Source of the DNA: Campanula takesimana
Lineage: Eukaryota > Streptophyta > Magnoliopsida > Asterales > Campanulaceae
NCBI GenBank assembly: GCA_026119855.1
Contig: JAOWBW010000036.1
Span: 1,550,001 to 1,614,000 of the forward strand
Length of the DNA stretch: 64,000 nucleotides
Direction of reading: 5' to 3'
Part shown: positions 31,540 to 40,960 of the stretch, in pieces
How positions within the stretch are numbered: position 1 is the first letter of the stretch
Layout: each line of letters opens with the position of its first letter
Notes under the pieces: model-generated
Database searches by the model: none
What the model saw: only the letters and a program-made list of their open reading frames with translations
What the model was told of the DNA's origin: nothing
Made by a program: the position numbers and the translations under genes

Positions 31540-33543
31540 TGTAATGACTCCAAAACCCGTCCCTTTTTATTTTATATTTTTGGGGATTTTAATTTGAACT
31601 TATGTGTGCATTTTATGTGTTGCATCATATTTTATGATTTGCACATCTTACTTGAGTATATGTGTTAGTTAACGTGTTAGTAGTAATATTTGTTTTGGGA
31701 GTTAAGTAGTGTTAGTGGAACTTTATGGGCCAAAGTGTAAAAAATAAAGTCCAAGGGTCTAGTTGTTCAACATGGAAGTAGAGGGGCTTTAGTGAATAGG
31801 TATAAATACCAAACAATGCATGTTTATCTTCATAATTTCATTACCTGAGAATGAAGCAAATCACACACACACACACACACTAAAAGTTACTCTCTCTAGG
31901 TTATGAATAACAAAGGTTAGGGTTCTTCTTAATTAATTTCCTTATTTTTATTTACTACTCCATTTTAAAATCTAATTATATTAAAATGTTCAGGGTGTTG
32001 AGTAGGCCATTTCTACCCGATCAAATATTATTTTCTCGATACTTTTTCCGGAAATAGGTAAGTTACTAATTCCCCTTTAAATGTTAAAATGGTCATATAT
32101 GTTATACTTGATACTTGTGATTGTTATTTTTGTGATTTGGGTGATTTTTGTGATACTTGTAATTTTGGGGCAAAGTGAGTATTTGGTATGTTTGGTTTGG
32201 TTGGGTTCAAAGTGGTGTTAAAGATGTTCTGGGACTGAATTTGTAGCCTTAGTGAAGTTATAAACGTTAAGTGTTGTAAGAGTTGTGCTTTTGGGACGGT
32301 GAAACGAAAGGAGTTTAAGTCATTTTGGTTTTGGCCTGCGAGCTGTGGTGGGCGGCCGCCCAAAAGGGGCGTGCGGCCGCACACCTATCTGGAAGGTTTT
32401 GTTCATGAAAACAGAGAAAGTAGGCGACCGCACACTTTACCCTGAATTTGATGTTTTGTTCCAAGTTAAGTATAAGAGGTTGGTGATTGTCAATCCTTTA
32501 TTGGATGGTCTAGGGCAATTGGATGAGTGTTTTGGGAGGTTGTCATGGTTGTTGAGGATTGTGTTTAAGTGTGTGCAAGAATGTGTTGTGACTTTATTTC
32601 ATGATGGTTGTGAACTCTTCATGAGTGCTTCTTTCGTGTGCATCTTGTGATGTGTTTGGCTTGGTTCCCTACTTTGGAATCATTGCCCCGGTTGTTGTTT
32701 AAGCAAGTATTCATTATAGTTCTTTGTTGAAAGTCCAGCTGGTTTTGTGTTATCGAGTGGAGGTGGAAAGAATTATAGTGGCACACCAGCCAAGTTCACT
32801 ATAAGGCTTTTCCACTGGACCTTTTTCCTCAGTCCAGATTGGCCTTGGATGGGATGAATTAGCTCCCTCGTGTGAGCATTTGGGTTATGACTTTGTGTCA
32901 TTTTCCCCCTGTGGTTAACTTGGTTTTCGGGATCCCGGCTTCAGCTATTTATGCTTCTCAGATGGTTTTCTCAAATGGTTATGTTTATTGGGTAAACCTT
33001 GCCTTGGTATCCACCTTAGTGTGGCATTTGTTGTATATGTGGTATAATGAGTTGGCTTTGCCTCTCATACTATGTGCCATATGATGCTTGTGATATTGTT
33101 CCTTATGATTATCATTATAGTATGAAACGTAGTTGCATTTTAATAGCTTACTGAGATTTATTCTCACCCCTTATTTGTTTACTGTTTTAGATAAAGGCGA
33201 GTCCAGTGGATAGGACACTTTGGCACGGGAGGACGTTAGAGTGGTAAGAGTTGGGACATGTTTTGTTAAGGTTACATTATGTAAATGTAAATCCTTATGG
33301 GTAGAGTACCCATATTTCATGTTGTAACACCTATTTTGGATAGTATTGGTGTTTGTAAATTTGTAAATGATGTTTGTAAAGTTTGTTTTAAAGTTAAATA
33401 TGAAGTCTTTGAACTTCAAGTGTTGATTTTGTTAAACTTTATGAAAGGATATTTCGAAAAAAAAATTCAAAAGTATTTTATGACGTCTTCCATTCGTGTC
33501 CCGAGCGTGGGGCCAAGTAGGACCACGGGTCTGGGGCTCGACA
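31540..33543 (+). repeat. Tekay 3' LTR
   Basis: 2004 bp, preceded by the PPT (about 31526-31539). Starts TGTAATGACTCC and ends GGGGCTCGACA. TATAAATA near 31801, leader-intron sites at 32058 and 33190, anchor at 32733-32744, hairpin at 32765-32813. Confidence 0.94.
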
Positions 33544-33548
33544 CCGTG

Positions 33549-34403
33549 CCACCTAAAATTAATGTTCTTTCTGAACAAGGGACTGAGACCGTTCTTCCTA
33601 CCGTAACACCATCTCTCTCGACCGCACAACCTTCACCTGCCGCGTCTTCTACTGCTGAGCTCCTTGCCGCAGTTAAGTCTTTAACTCAGATGCAGGCAGA
33701 CACTCAAGCTCAGGTTTCTGAACTGGTTTCTAGTATGGTGGCCCTTAGGGAAGAACTTATTGAAATCAAGGCTGATCAGGCCTCCCTCAAGCGTGACGTT
33801 ACTGCGCTTCCCTCCGAAATGATTTCGACCATTAAGGGGGAGAGCATATTCATAACAAAGGCCATTAAGGATACCTTAGCAGGTAATATAGGTACTTCCA
33901 CTTCTACCGCACCCAGCTCTACCGCAACAGACACTTCTCTTACTCCTACCGCACTGAATGAAGCTTTTAGAAAGCAAACCGATTTCATCAGTAACAATAT
34001 CGTTAAAACCGCGATCAAAGAAGAAGTCCTCACGCACTCCAATGCCGCTCTTATGGCCGTAGCTGAAAAGTTTGTTCCAAAGATCAATGCTCTCACTGGT
34101 GCAATGCAAGTTCAGACAAACCGCATTGAGGCCCAAAACATCAGGATAACGGATCAATCTACTAAAATTGATCTTCTTTCCAGCAGAGTCAATACGACTT
34201 TGACTCGTCTTAGCCGCGGAGATAATCAAGCTGGAAATCAGCTAACAGAAGCAGGTCACGGCAATGTGCATTCTCAAGGTGAAGAGGAAGAAGAAGATGG
34301 AGTCACTGCTCCAGTCATGATTCCAGGATTGAATATTCCATCCTACTGCTTTCCTCTTGCCGCGAAATTCATTGAAGACCTTATCGACATTGACTGTATT
34401 TGA
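33549..34403 (+). pseudogene. Envelope-like gene, predicted exon 2, second part
   Basis: In phase with 15776-17536 once the Tekay element and one TSD copy are discounted; ends at TGA 34401-34403 (284 codons). A Thr/Ala/Pro-rich start is followed by a likely coiled coil (MQADTQAQVSELVSSMVALR and on, 33690-33800) and a second heptad-rich stretch (34085-34205). No membrane-spanning segment is evident. The full gene would be about 900 codons with the predicted exon 1. CCGCA motifs recur in the coding sequence (33615-33955). Confidence 0.75.
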
Positions 34404-34799
34404 TCTGACCGCATGTGGTCATGAAAACTTGGTGTTTAAAACAATTCTACTTTTCTGTTTTTATTTTGGGTTTGTAACTTAAAACAATATTTCTCTTTTG
34501 TGATCTTACTCCTATGCTTAAATGATTATTATTTGGAGTATGTTGTTATTGTGTTTGATGCATTTCTATCCTTCTTTGATTACATATCTTGAAATGCTTC
34601 AATTGTTATTTCTATCTTCTAGGACTAGTAATTTGCTTTTCTTTTAGGATGATAGAAATCTATGACATTGGCTTAGAGTGTGCATTGACTTGGGACATGA
34701 TATTAATAAAATATTTATTCTTGAAAACATGTTTTTACCAAGTACAATGAATTAGCCTTTGTTATAGTAGGTAATGGTCTCAATCAAATAGGGGGAGAT
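34404..34799 (+). other. SIRE 3' non-coding region and polypurine tract
   Basis: AT-rich, no ORF. AATAGGGGGAGAT at 34787-34799 abuts the 3' LTR and is the plus-strand primer. Confidence 0.85.
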
Positions 34800-36360
34800 T
34801 GTTGGGTATGCTTATTATAAACCACTCCTATTACCTTAATTTGATTGATCCCATAACCTTATTTTACTCTTTGTGGACTTTAGGATATATTGTAAGAAGT
34901 ACTTGTACTTCATCTAGAATAGTCCATTTTATAGTTGAATAGGCTTAGCAGATTAGAACCCTCAATTTTTCTAAGTCTGGAGATATGAGGTAAGGCCCTT
35001 GCCTACCGCATGGAGCCTACCGCATGACCAAGGTGCCGCATGACTATGCTTGCCGCAGATAACCTTGCCGCATGGTTCTAACCTACCGCGTGAATCTCTA
35101 CCGCATGGAACCATGGTTGAATAAACTCAAGTTGGTTCAAACTTAACCATGGTCACACTTGTGTACTCTACCTTGGTTAGTTTAGAACGTTGCAAATTCA
35201 AATTTCAAATTTGAATACAACTGTCATCATAGTACAGTTGGACCACCATGACTCTGCAACAAAAGGACAACTCAGACTGAGCTCCAATTAGAAATCAACA
35301 GTTCATTGTCCTTCAACTTGGACCCCAAGTATTTCCAACGGCTAATTTCTCCTTCAAGGCTATAAATAGTCCTTGTGTTCTTCATTGAACTTACGCTGAG
35401 ATTCTAAGAGAGAAATTGCTGTTGAAATTCTTGGTGATTGAATATCATATTCAAGATTTCCAGAATCCTTCGAATCTTCAAGCACTCAACCTTCAAGTCT
35501 TCAACAAGTCTCCAGCAACCTTCAAATATCAAATCTCAAGCCTCATCACACAAGTTTCATTACGCTCTAAAATCATATAGATTCCAAAGAGCTTTTGATT
35601 CTTACACACACACTCACCCCGATTGATCAATCACATAGATTGAATCAATAGGGATACACTGGTCTAAGTCTAGGATTGTTCTTCATAGAAATAGGCGTTG
35701 ATTCAAATACTTCATCTCTGTAATCTGTACTCAAGTGAATCAAATATATACCTCATTCAAAATCCAAGACTGACCATCTTGGTAAAGGACGTAGATCTTT
35801 TAACAGATCGAACATTTCCAAATCATTGTGTTCTTTACTTACTGCTCTTTACATTTCTGCAAATTTACTTTAAGTCTTGTTCATCTTGTTCCTATTGTTC
35901 TTCACTTGTTCATATTAATTTTGTTTGTCTTTTTAGTGTTTGATCTTTCAGATTTAAGAACAATTGTGAATTGTGTTTGTTTGTCTACCTCATTGCCTAA
36001 GTTAAAATCTGACTAACTTATCATTTGCCAAAAATCTCTAAGACACAAGTTTTCAATCTCTCAACCTACCTCACTCTAACCTACCGCATATACATCTACC
36101 GCACCATTATCTACCGCGCCCTTTATCTACCGCAAATATAACCTACCGCATTTAACTTAACAAAAACAACTCTAAACTTGTTTCAACGAAAACTTCCGCT
36201 GTGCATTTTATACTTGACCGCGTGGCTTTCATCTACCGAAAAATTCAAGTATAAGCATAAGGTTGAATTTTGAAAAAGGGTTGGAATTTTAAATAGGCTA
36301 TTCACCGCCCCCCCCCCTCTAGCCTCTTTTCATACCCTTGTTGTGTCTCTGTGACCAACA
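34800..36360 (+). repeat. SIRE copia 3' LTR
   Basis: 1561 bp, TGTTGGGTATGC...GACCAACA, followed by the TSD ACGAG. Carries the same two CCGCA clusters as the 5' LTR. Confidence 0.95.
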
Positions 36361-36655
36361 ACGAGCCTTATTGGCATGTCCATATTTATAATTTCATGGA
36401 CAAATTTATTTGGTATTTGTGTTCCATTGGCTTCTGTGATATTGTGTATCCCCTTTCTTACTGAGCCCCCCAGCTCACCCCCCTCCAGTTTGATATTTTG
36501 CAGTTGACCGTTGACCGGGGTTCGGGGCAGCGAGGAATCGATTTGGAGCATTTAATCATTTTGGAATTATCAGTGAGGATTTGTATAGTATTTTGGAAAT
36601 GTAAATTGTGACATTTTGTTATTTATGGAATTTAGAAATTATTCAGGGTGTTACA
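36361..36655 (+). repeat. 5' LTR of the outer element, second part
   Basis: Continues the LTR interrupted at 878 and ends GGTGTTACA. Contains CTTACTGAGCCCCCCAGCTC and a splice-acceptor-like TTTTGCAG ending at 36503. Matches 37563-37853 of the 3' LTR. Confidence 0.85.
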
Positions 36656-36791
36656 GTTGGTATCAGAGCAGTACCCCGACTTTAAGGCTTGTGAGCTAGC
36701 TCGGGGATAAGATCCTGGGGTATTCGTATAGGATCATCAAGAGCTAGATTAAGTAGAATTCGCGGACGAAATCTTTTTAAGGAGGGAAGAT
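36656..36791 (+). other. Internal region of the outer element: PBS and PPT only
   Basis: 136 bp. TGGTATCAGAGC (36658-36669) is the iMet PBS; TTTTTAAGGAGGGAAGAT ends at 36791 and is the PPT. Nothing is encoded between them. Confidence 0.88.
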
Positions 36792-37853
36792 TGTGATATC
36801 CCGAAATTAAGCTCGACGTTTTGAGACGGACCGAAAATAAAATAAAACAAAAAGAAATTAGGAAAAATTAGGCTACGTAAGAAATTAAATTGTTGAATTG
36901 AAAAAGTGGGTCCCTTTGTTCTTTTACAAAAATGGATGGTTTGACAGCAAATGAAATTGGGGCTTTTCATGGGTGACGTGTTCTTTCATGAGTTATCCCG
37001 GGTGACTCATCGATCTCCCCTGAGAAGTTCAAATACTCATGTTTAGCTACAAAATAAGCATAGTGAAACTATAGAGTATAGACATGCAGTAAGCCTTGTA
37101 CGAGTAAAATTATGGAGATATCAGATTTAAGGATAGACTGGTGAATATTTCTTGTTCCATTTTTAGCGATTTTGAGGTAAGGGAGACTAGGCAGTATTGA
37201 TTCCGTATCATTTCTTTTTATACATGTCTTATCGTAGTACTCTGTTTTATTGATACGTATATCATTTGTTCGGTCATATTTGATTATTGCTTTGATATTG
37301 AATTTAGTCCGTAAATATTACGGTTATCCTGATAGCATGCTGTGTGTGTTAATATGTTCAAATATGAGATTTGTTATATGGAACAGTTGCGATGTAGCTA
37401 ATTATGTGACGGTCGCAGTGAATCGGTTGTTGTGTTTGTGTTGGGTCCGGCTCCATGAGGGCGGCCAACAATTCGGTAAATTTGGTTAAGCCACTGGGCC
37501 CGAATATAATTAGTACATCGGACTATAAAGTATGATTGATCAGTTATTCGGTTAACGAAACGGGTCTTATTGGCATGTCCATATTTATAATTTCATGGAC
37601 ATTGTTATTTGGTGTTTGTGTTCCATTGGCTTCTGTGATATTGTGTATCCCCTTTCTTACTGAGCCCCCCAGCTCACCCCCCTTCAGTTTCAGTTTTGCA
37701 GTTAAGCGATGATCGAGATGAAAGGATTTGGGGCAGAGCAGTTTATAGAGAATTTGGGCTGATTAGTGATATCTTGTATAGTATTTAGTATTTAGAGCTG
37801 TAACTGTGACAATTTTGATATTTATGGAAAGTAGTATTTTTCGGGGTGTTACA
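36792..37853 (+). repeat. 3' LTR of the outer element
   Basis: 1062 bp, TGTGATATCCCG...GGTGTTACA, followed by TSD CAAAG. Donor GAG|GTAAGG (GT 37177-37178) and acceptor TTTTGCAG (AG 37700-37701) repeat the sites in the 5' LTR. The first 400 bases differ strongly from the 5' LTR. Confidence 0.88.
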
Positions 37854-37876
37854 CAAAGTTCTTTCGTAGTAACGTC

Positions 37877-38143
37877 GAAAAAAATATGAAAGTCTATGAT
37901 TTTGGGACGGAGGGAGTATAATATTTTTAGAAAAAAATATGAAAGTCATTTTGGGACGGAGGGAGTATAATATTCCTAGAAAAAAAAAATATGAAAGTCA
38001 TTTTGGGACCGAGGGAGTATAATATTTTTAGAAAAATAGTATGAAAGTCATTTTGGGACGGAGGGAGTATAATATTCTTAGAAAAAAGTATGAAAGTCAT
38101 TTTGGGACGAAAGGATTTTGGGACGGAGGGAGTATAATATTCC
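37877..38143. repeat. Tandem array of MITE-end units (five copies of about 50 bp)
   Basis: Five copies of TATGAAAGTCATTTTGGGACGGAGGGAGTATAATATT, with A-rich spacers of varying length. GGGACGGAGGGAG is the Stowaway/mariner MITE terminus. The last copy has a partial internal duplication (GGGACGAAAGGATTTTGGGACGGAG). It is in the opposite sense to the array at 5266-5448 and has different flanks. Confidence 0.88.
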
Positions 38144-39231
38144 TACTAACCATCACCACACCCACCGCCACCACCACCACCATTGACACCGCCATCTATG
38201 AACACCACCGTCAACACACCAAAACCACCGCCACCACCTTCATTCTCCCACAACCACATCTTTAGAACTACAATCAAATTTCCAGCTCAATCAAAATTCC
38301 CAAATTCTGGGCTTCAATATCATTCAGGACCTTAAATCTTAAGATCTAGGTTTTCAAATCTGGTTTTGTAAGAACCATATCTCGTTTTCAGATCAAATTT
38401 CCAGCTCAATCGCCATTGTTGTTGTCGATTATCAACGGATCATCTTCGTCACAAAAAATCGTCATCTTCAAGGCCGAATTTGGTCAGATCTAGACCAGAT
38501 ATTCTTCTCGAATGTCTCGATTCTGCTCGCACAAGAGAGACGAGAAATTGGTGAGGGTCCGATCGGTCGTCGATTGAAAGGGGAGGAGGGGGTGTGCGGC
38601 TTCAACAAATCTGGAGAAGGGTTTGTTGATGGATTGGGGTAGGGTTTGTTGATTTAGTGGTGGAGAGGGAGTGGGTAGCGCCGGAAGTTCGAGAGAGAGA
38701 GAGTTGGGAGTCGCCGGCGTTGGGAGTTGCCGGCAAATTGGTGAGGTCGGTGTAGGGAGAAAACAGAGAGGAGGGGGTTTGAGGAGTCTTTTATTTGTGT
38801 TTAAGCCCATTATTATTTTAGCCCCTTTAGTTTCACAATGTGCATTAGAACCCTAGTTTGATATATAAATTACAAATCCATCCAATCTGTATATCACGTG
38901 CTCGGCACATGGTACTTAACTGACTTTTCTAACGATTTCCGTCAAAAAGCCCTTAACTGGCGAAAAATTAAGATATTGAGCCCTGATCTAGCGGGGGGGG
39001 GGGGGGGAACCCAGGCCCCGTTTAGACGCACCCCCTGGAGTTCAGGCCCTAAATTGTCATCAACCCTTTTTCTTTCCAACTAAGCAGAGTCGGTCATTCC
39101 ATTAGATTTTGGATGGAAAGATGACAGAGTCATAATCTCCACACTTTTTTTCTAAGTACAAGGTCTAATATGACAATTAACTTTTATAAGGGTATACATG
39201 CATCTTTGATCTAAGTACAGGGGCATATCAT
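38144..39231. other. No gene recognised; CCACC-rich and gene-UTR-like sequence
   Basis: A CCACCGCCACC-rich stretch (38151-38262) and TC/GA-rich sequence to about 38860 look like a plant gene 5' region, but no ORF is convincing on either strand (a 106-codon minus frame at 38490-38810 is low-complexity). A G15 run lies at 38993-39007. Confidence 0.5.
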
Positions 39232-39241
39232 TATATTTTCC

Positions 39242-39465
39242 GATTTTTTTTTTTCAAATAATAGCTTTTTGAATTTTTATGTACCAAACTAACACTTAAG
39301 TTTAACTATGTACCAAACTAGCATCTTTTTATGAAAACGGCACTAGCAATACCGTTTTTAAGATGAAAACGGCACTACCAGTGCCGTTTTTAAGCTTGAC
39401 CAAAATTTGCATTTTGACTCCGCCTTGCTTAATGGGTTGATTGGTTAATGGGTTGGTTAATAAGG
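39242..39465 (+). repeat. Left terminal inverted repeat of the Pack-MULE
   Basis: Inverted partner of 40121-40344. It contains sub-palindromes (GAAAACGGCACTA..TAGTGCCGTTTT type) and repeated GTACCAAACTA and TTAATGGGTTGG words. Followed by a G run (39464-39479). Confidence 0.88.
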
Positions 39466-39617
39466 GGGGGGGGGGGGGGTAAGATGAGGGTGTAATGGGT
39501 TGGTTAATTAAGGGGGTAAAAGATAAGGGTGAGATGACGTGTCTGGCATAAAGGTGAAGTCGGTACTGCCAATGCCGGGTTTTTGAACTAAAACGTTTGT
39601 CTGAACTTAAACATTTC

Positions 39618-40053
39618 TACTGAGAGAACAACCCTAAGCCTGCTTACAACTCCCCTCAAGACTCTCGCTTAGCTGCTGAGATTCAAGAACAGCAAAGCTT
39701 GTTGAAAACGTACGAGGTCATGGTAAAGAAATTTCAGTCAGAAATACACAATAAAGATTCAGAGATTCACCAATTGCAGCAACATATCCAAGAGGCAACT
39801 CAGAAGAGGGTTATCATCAAAAGAGTCAGATTGCTCGGGTGAAGAAAATGGATATTTTTCGACCGACTTGACCCCCGACCTTTTTTTCAGGTCGGCTGTA
39901 GAAGCTGCTTCAAAAGCCATTCACGATTTCTCGAAACCGTTGATCAACATGATGAAAGCAGCCGGCTGGGACCTTGATGCAGCAGCAGAGTCAATCGAAC
40001 CCCAAATATCGCTTATGCTGCTTTCAACACGATGAAAGCAGCCGGCTGGGACC
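39618..40053 (+). pseudogene. Captured fragment of a GIL1/DUF641-family gene
   Basis: Translation of 39618-39822 gives PQDSRLAAEIQEQQSLLK, KTYEVMVKKFQSEI and NKDSEIHQLQQHI, the coiled-coil region of DUF641 proteins (GIL1/IRKI type, which act in light-dependent gravitropism and kinase interaction). After a small deletion and frameshift near 39823, another frame gives SAVEAASKAIHDFSKPLINM and MKAAGWDLDAAAESIEP, the next conserved block. A 24-base piece (ATGAAAGCAGCCGGCTGGGA and on, 39952-39975) is repeated at 40032-40053. There is no start codon, the frame is broken and both ends are missing, so it cannot make the normal protein. Confidence 0.82.
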
Positions 40054-40120
40054 TTTTTTTTTTTTCCCTCCTTTTTTCTGTACCCTCCCTCACCTTAATT
40101 AAACCCCTAAACCCTCATCT

Positions 40121-40344
40121 TAATTAACCAACCCATTAACCAATCAACCCATTAACCAAGCCGGAGTCAAAATGCAGATTTTGGTCAAGCTTAAAAACGG
40201 CACTGATAGTGCCGTTTTCATCTTAAAAACGGTATTGCTAGTGCTGTTTTCATAAAAAGATGCTAGTTTGGTACATAGTTAAACTTAAGTGTTAGTTTGG
40301 TACATAAAAATTCAAAAAGCTATTATTTGGAAAAAAAAAAAAAC
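40121..40344 (-). repeat. Right terminal inverted repeat of the Pack-MULE
   Basis: Reverse complement of 39242-39465 with scattered substitutions; ends AAAAAC before the TSD TATATTTTCC. Confidence 0.88.
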
Positions 40345-40354
40345 TATATTTTCC

Positions 40355-40960
40355 CTGTATTTTGGCCTAAATGGAATGAGAAAAATCTTGTTTATAATTC
40401 ACTACTTCTCACACATTTAATAATTACATTATTAAAACAACAACCTTTCACAATTTTAAATATAAATAAGCCCTGAAATTCAAATAACCAATATAATTTG
40501 AAAAATCTACAACATCATAATGAATTCTGACTACAAATATTTCAAAACGTCATCCAACCTTGAAAATATGGTGTTTGTTTCATCGTTCAAACAAAAAAAA
40601 GAGAGGCTTTTGTTGTTTTCTATTATTATTAATTTCTAATTTCTAAAGTTTATTAAAACTAGCTGAAAACTAAAAAAGTAGGAACATCATTCGAGAAAAT
40701 TTCCCATAAATGAGGAGTAGGACCAACAACATTGTTATGTGAAATGAAACTTCTTCATACCCATTGGACAATATACATACATATGATGCCAGTTTTCAGA
40801 AGAAGAAAATTACTTGCAACTACACATTCTCAATTCCTGTGCATTCAATCAATAACGCCATAGTAGAAAGACTGAAAGACAGGAAAAATAAAGAACACAG
40901 TCACACCTCACCCGGATGTGCAGGTCAACAAAAAGAGTCAACGCCGGAACATCAACATCT
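40355..40960. other. 3' flank of the host gene
   Basis: AT-rich. It probably holds the 3' UTR of the minus-strand gene that ends at 40961. A plus-strand frame from 40764 runs antisense through exon 3 and is not supported as a gene. Confidence 0.5.

Larger units (their letters stand above)
17537..33543 (+). mobile_element. Tekay-type Ty3/gypsy chromovirus, itself split by an Athila-type element
   Basis: Seen: LTRs of about 2.0 kb, iMet PBS, gag-pol in the order protease-RT-RNase H-integrase-chromodomain, PPT TTTAAGGGGGAGTGAT. TSD CTGTG (17532-17536) and CCGTG (33544-33548), one CpG transition apart; the 5' LTR now starts TATAACG where the 3' LTR starts TGTAATG. Known: a C-terminal chromodomain after integrase defines chromoviruses. 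It inserted into the envelope-like exon of the SIRE element. Coding damage: TAG at 27910, one-base deletion near 29727, TGA at 30930. By eye about 45 differences separate the LTRs (about 2%). Confidence 0.93.
879..36360 (+). mobile_element. SIRE-lineage Ty1/copia retrotransposon with envelope-like ORF, carrying nested insertions
   Basis: Seen: two 1561-bp LTRs (TGTTGG...CCAACA), an iMet PBS, gag with two zinc knuckles, pol in the order protease-integrase-RT-RNase H, a further long ORF downstream of pol, and a PPT (AATAGGGGGAGAT) just before the 3' LTR. The TSD is GCGAG (874-878) and ACGAG (36361-36365), one transition apart. Known: a long ORF 3' of pol and the protease motif LDSGCSRHMTGD are typical of the SIRE/Sirevirus lineage. 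The element alone is about 13 kb; the other 22 kb are later insertions (3569-6050, 11793-15701, 17537-33543). It lies inside the 5' LTR of the outer element. It is defective: stops at 6606, 7011, 8612, 8906 and 15824, plus the insertions. Confidence 0.93.
70..37853 (+). mobile_element. Minimal TRIM-like LTR retrotransposon, outer shell of the nest
   Basis: Seen: the element starts TGTAATATCCCG at 70 and ends GGTGTTACA at 37853, flanked on both sides by CAAAG (65-69 and 37854-37858), a 5-bp TSD. Between the LTRs there is only 136 bp, carrying a tRNA-iMet primer-binding site and a polypurine tract and no coding sequence. Known: elements reduced to LTR-PBS-PPT-LTR are called TRIMs, and they move with proteins supplied by relatives. 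Inference: the PPT context (TTCGCGGACGAA...TTTAAGGAGGG) resembles the chromoviruses elsewhere in the window, so it probably derives from one. Its LTRs, at about 1.06-1.1 kb, are long for a TRIM. Its 5' LTR was later split by the SIRE copia element at 879-36360. Confidence 0.85.
39242..40344 (+). mobile_element. Pack-MULE (Mutator-like) carrying a GIL1-like gene fragment
   Basis: Seen: 1103 bp with 224-bp terminal inverted repeats (39242-39465 and 40121-40344, over 90% by eye), ends GATTTTT...AAAAAC, and a perfect 10-bp TSD TATATTTTCC (39232-39241, 40345-40354). There is no transposase. The interior holds a fragment of a plant gene. Known: MULEs make 9-11-bp TSDs and often have long TIRs; those holding host gene pieces are Pack-MULEs. 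hAT (8 bp) and CACTA (3 bp) elements are excluded by the TSD length. Confidence 0.85.

Noticed and set aside
38490..38810. 106-codon minus-strand ORF rich in Pro/Leu/Ser
   Set aside because: Low-complexity translation of GA-rich sequence; no domain, no splice context.
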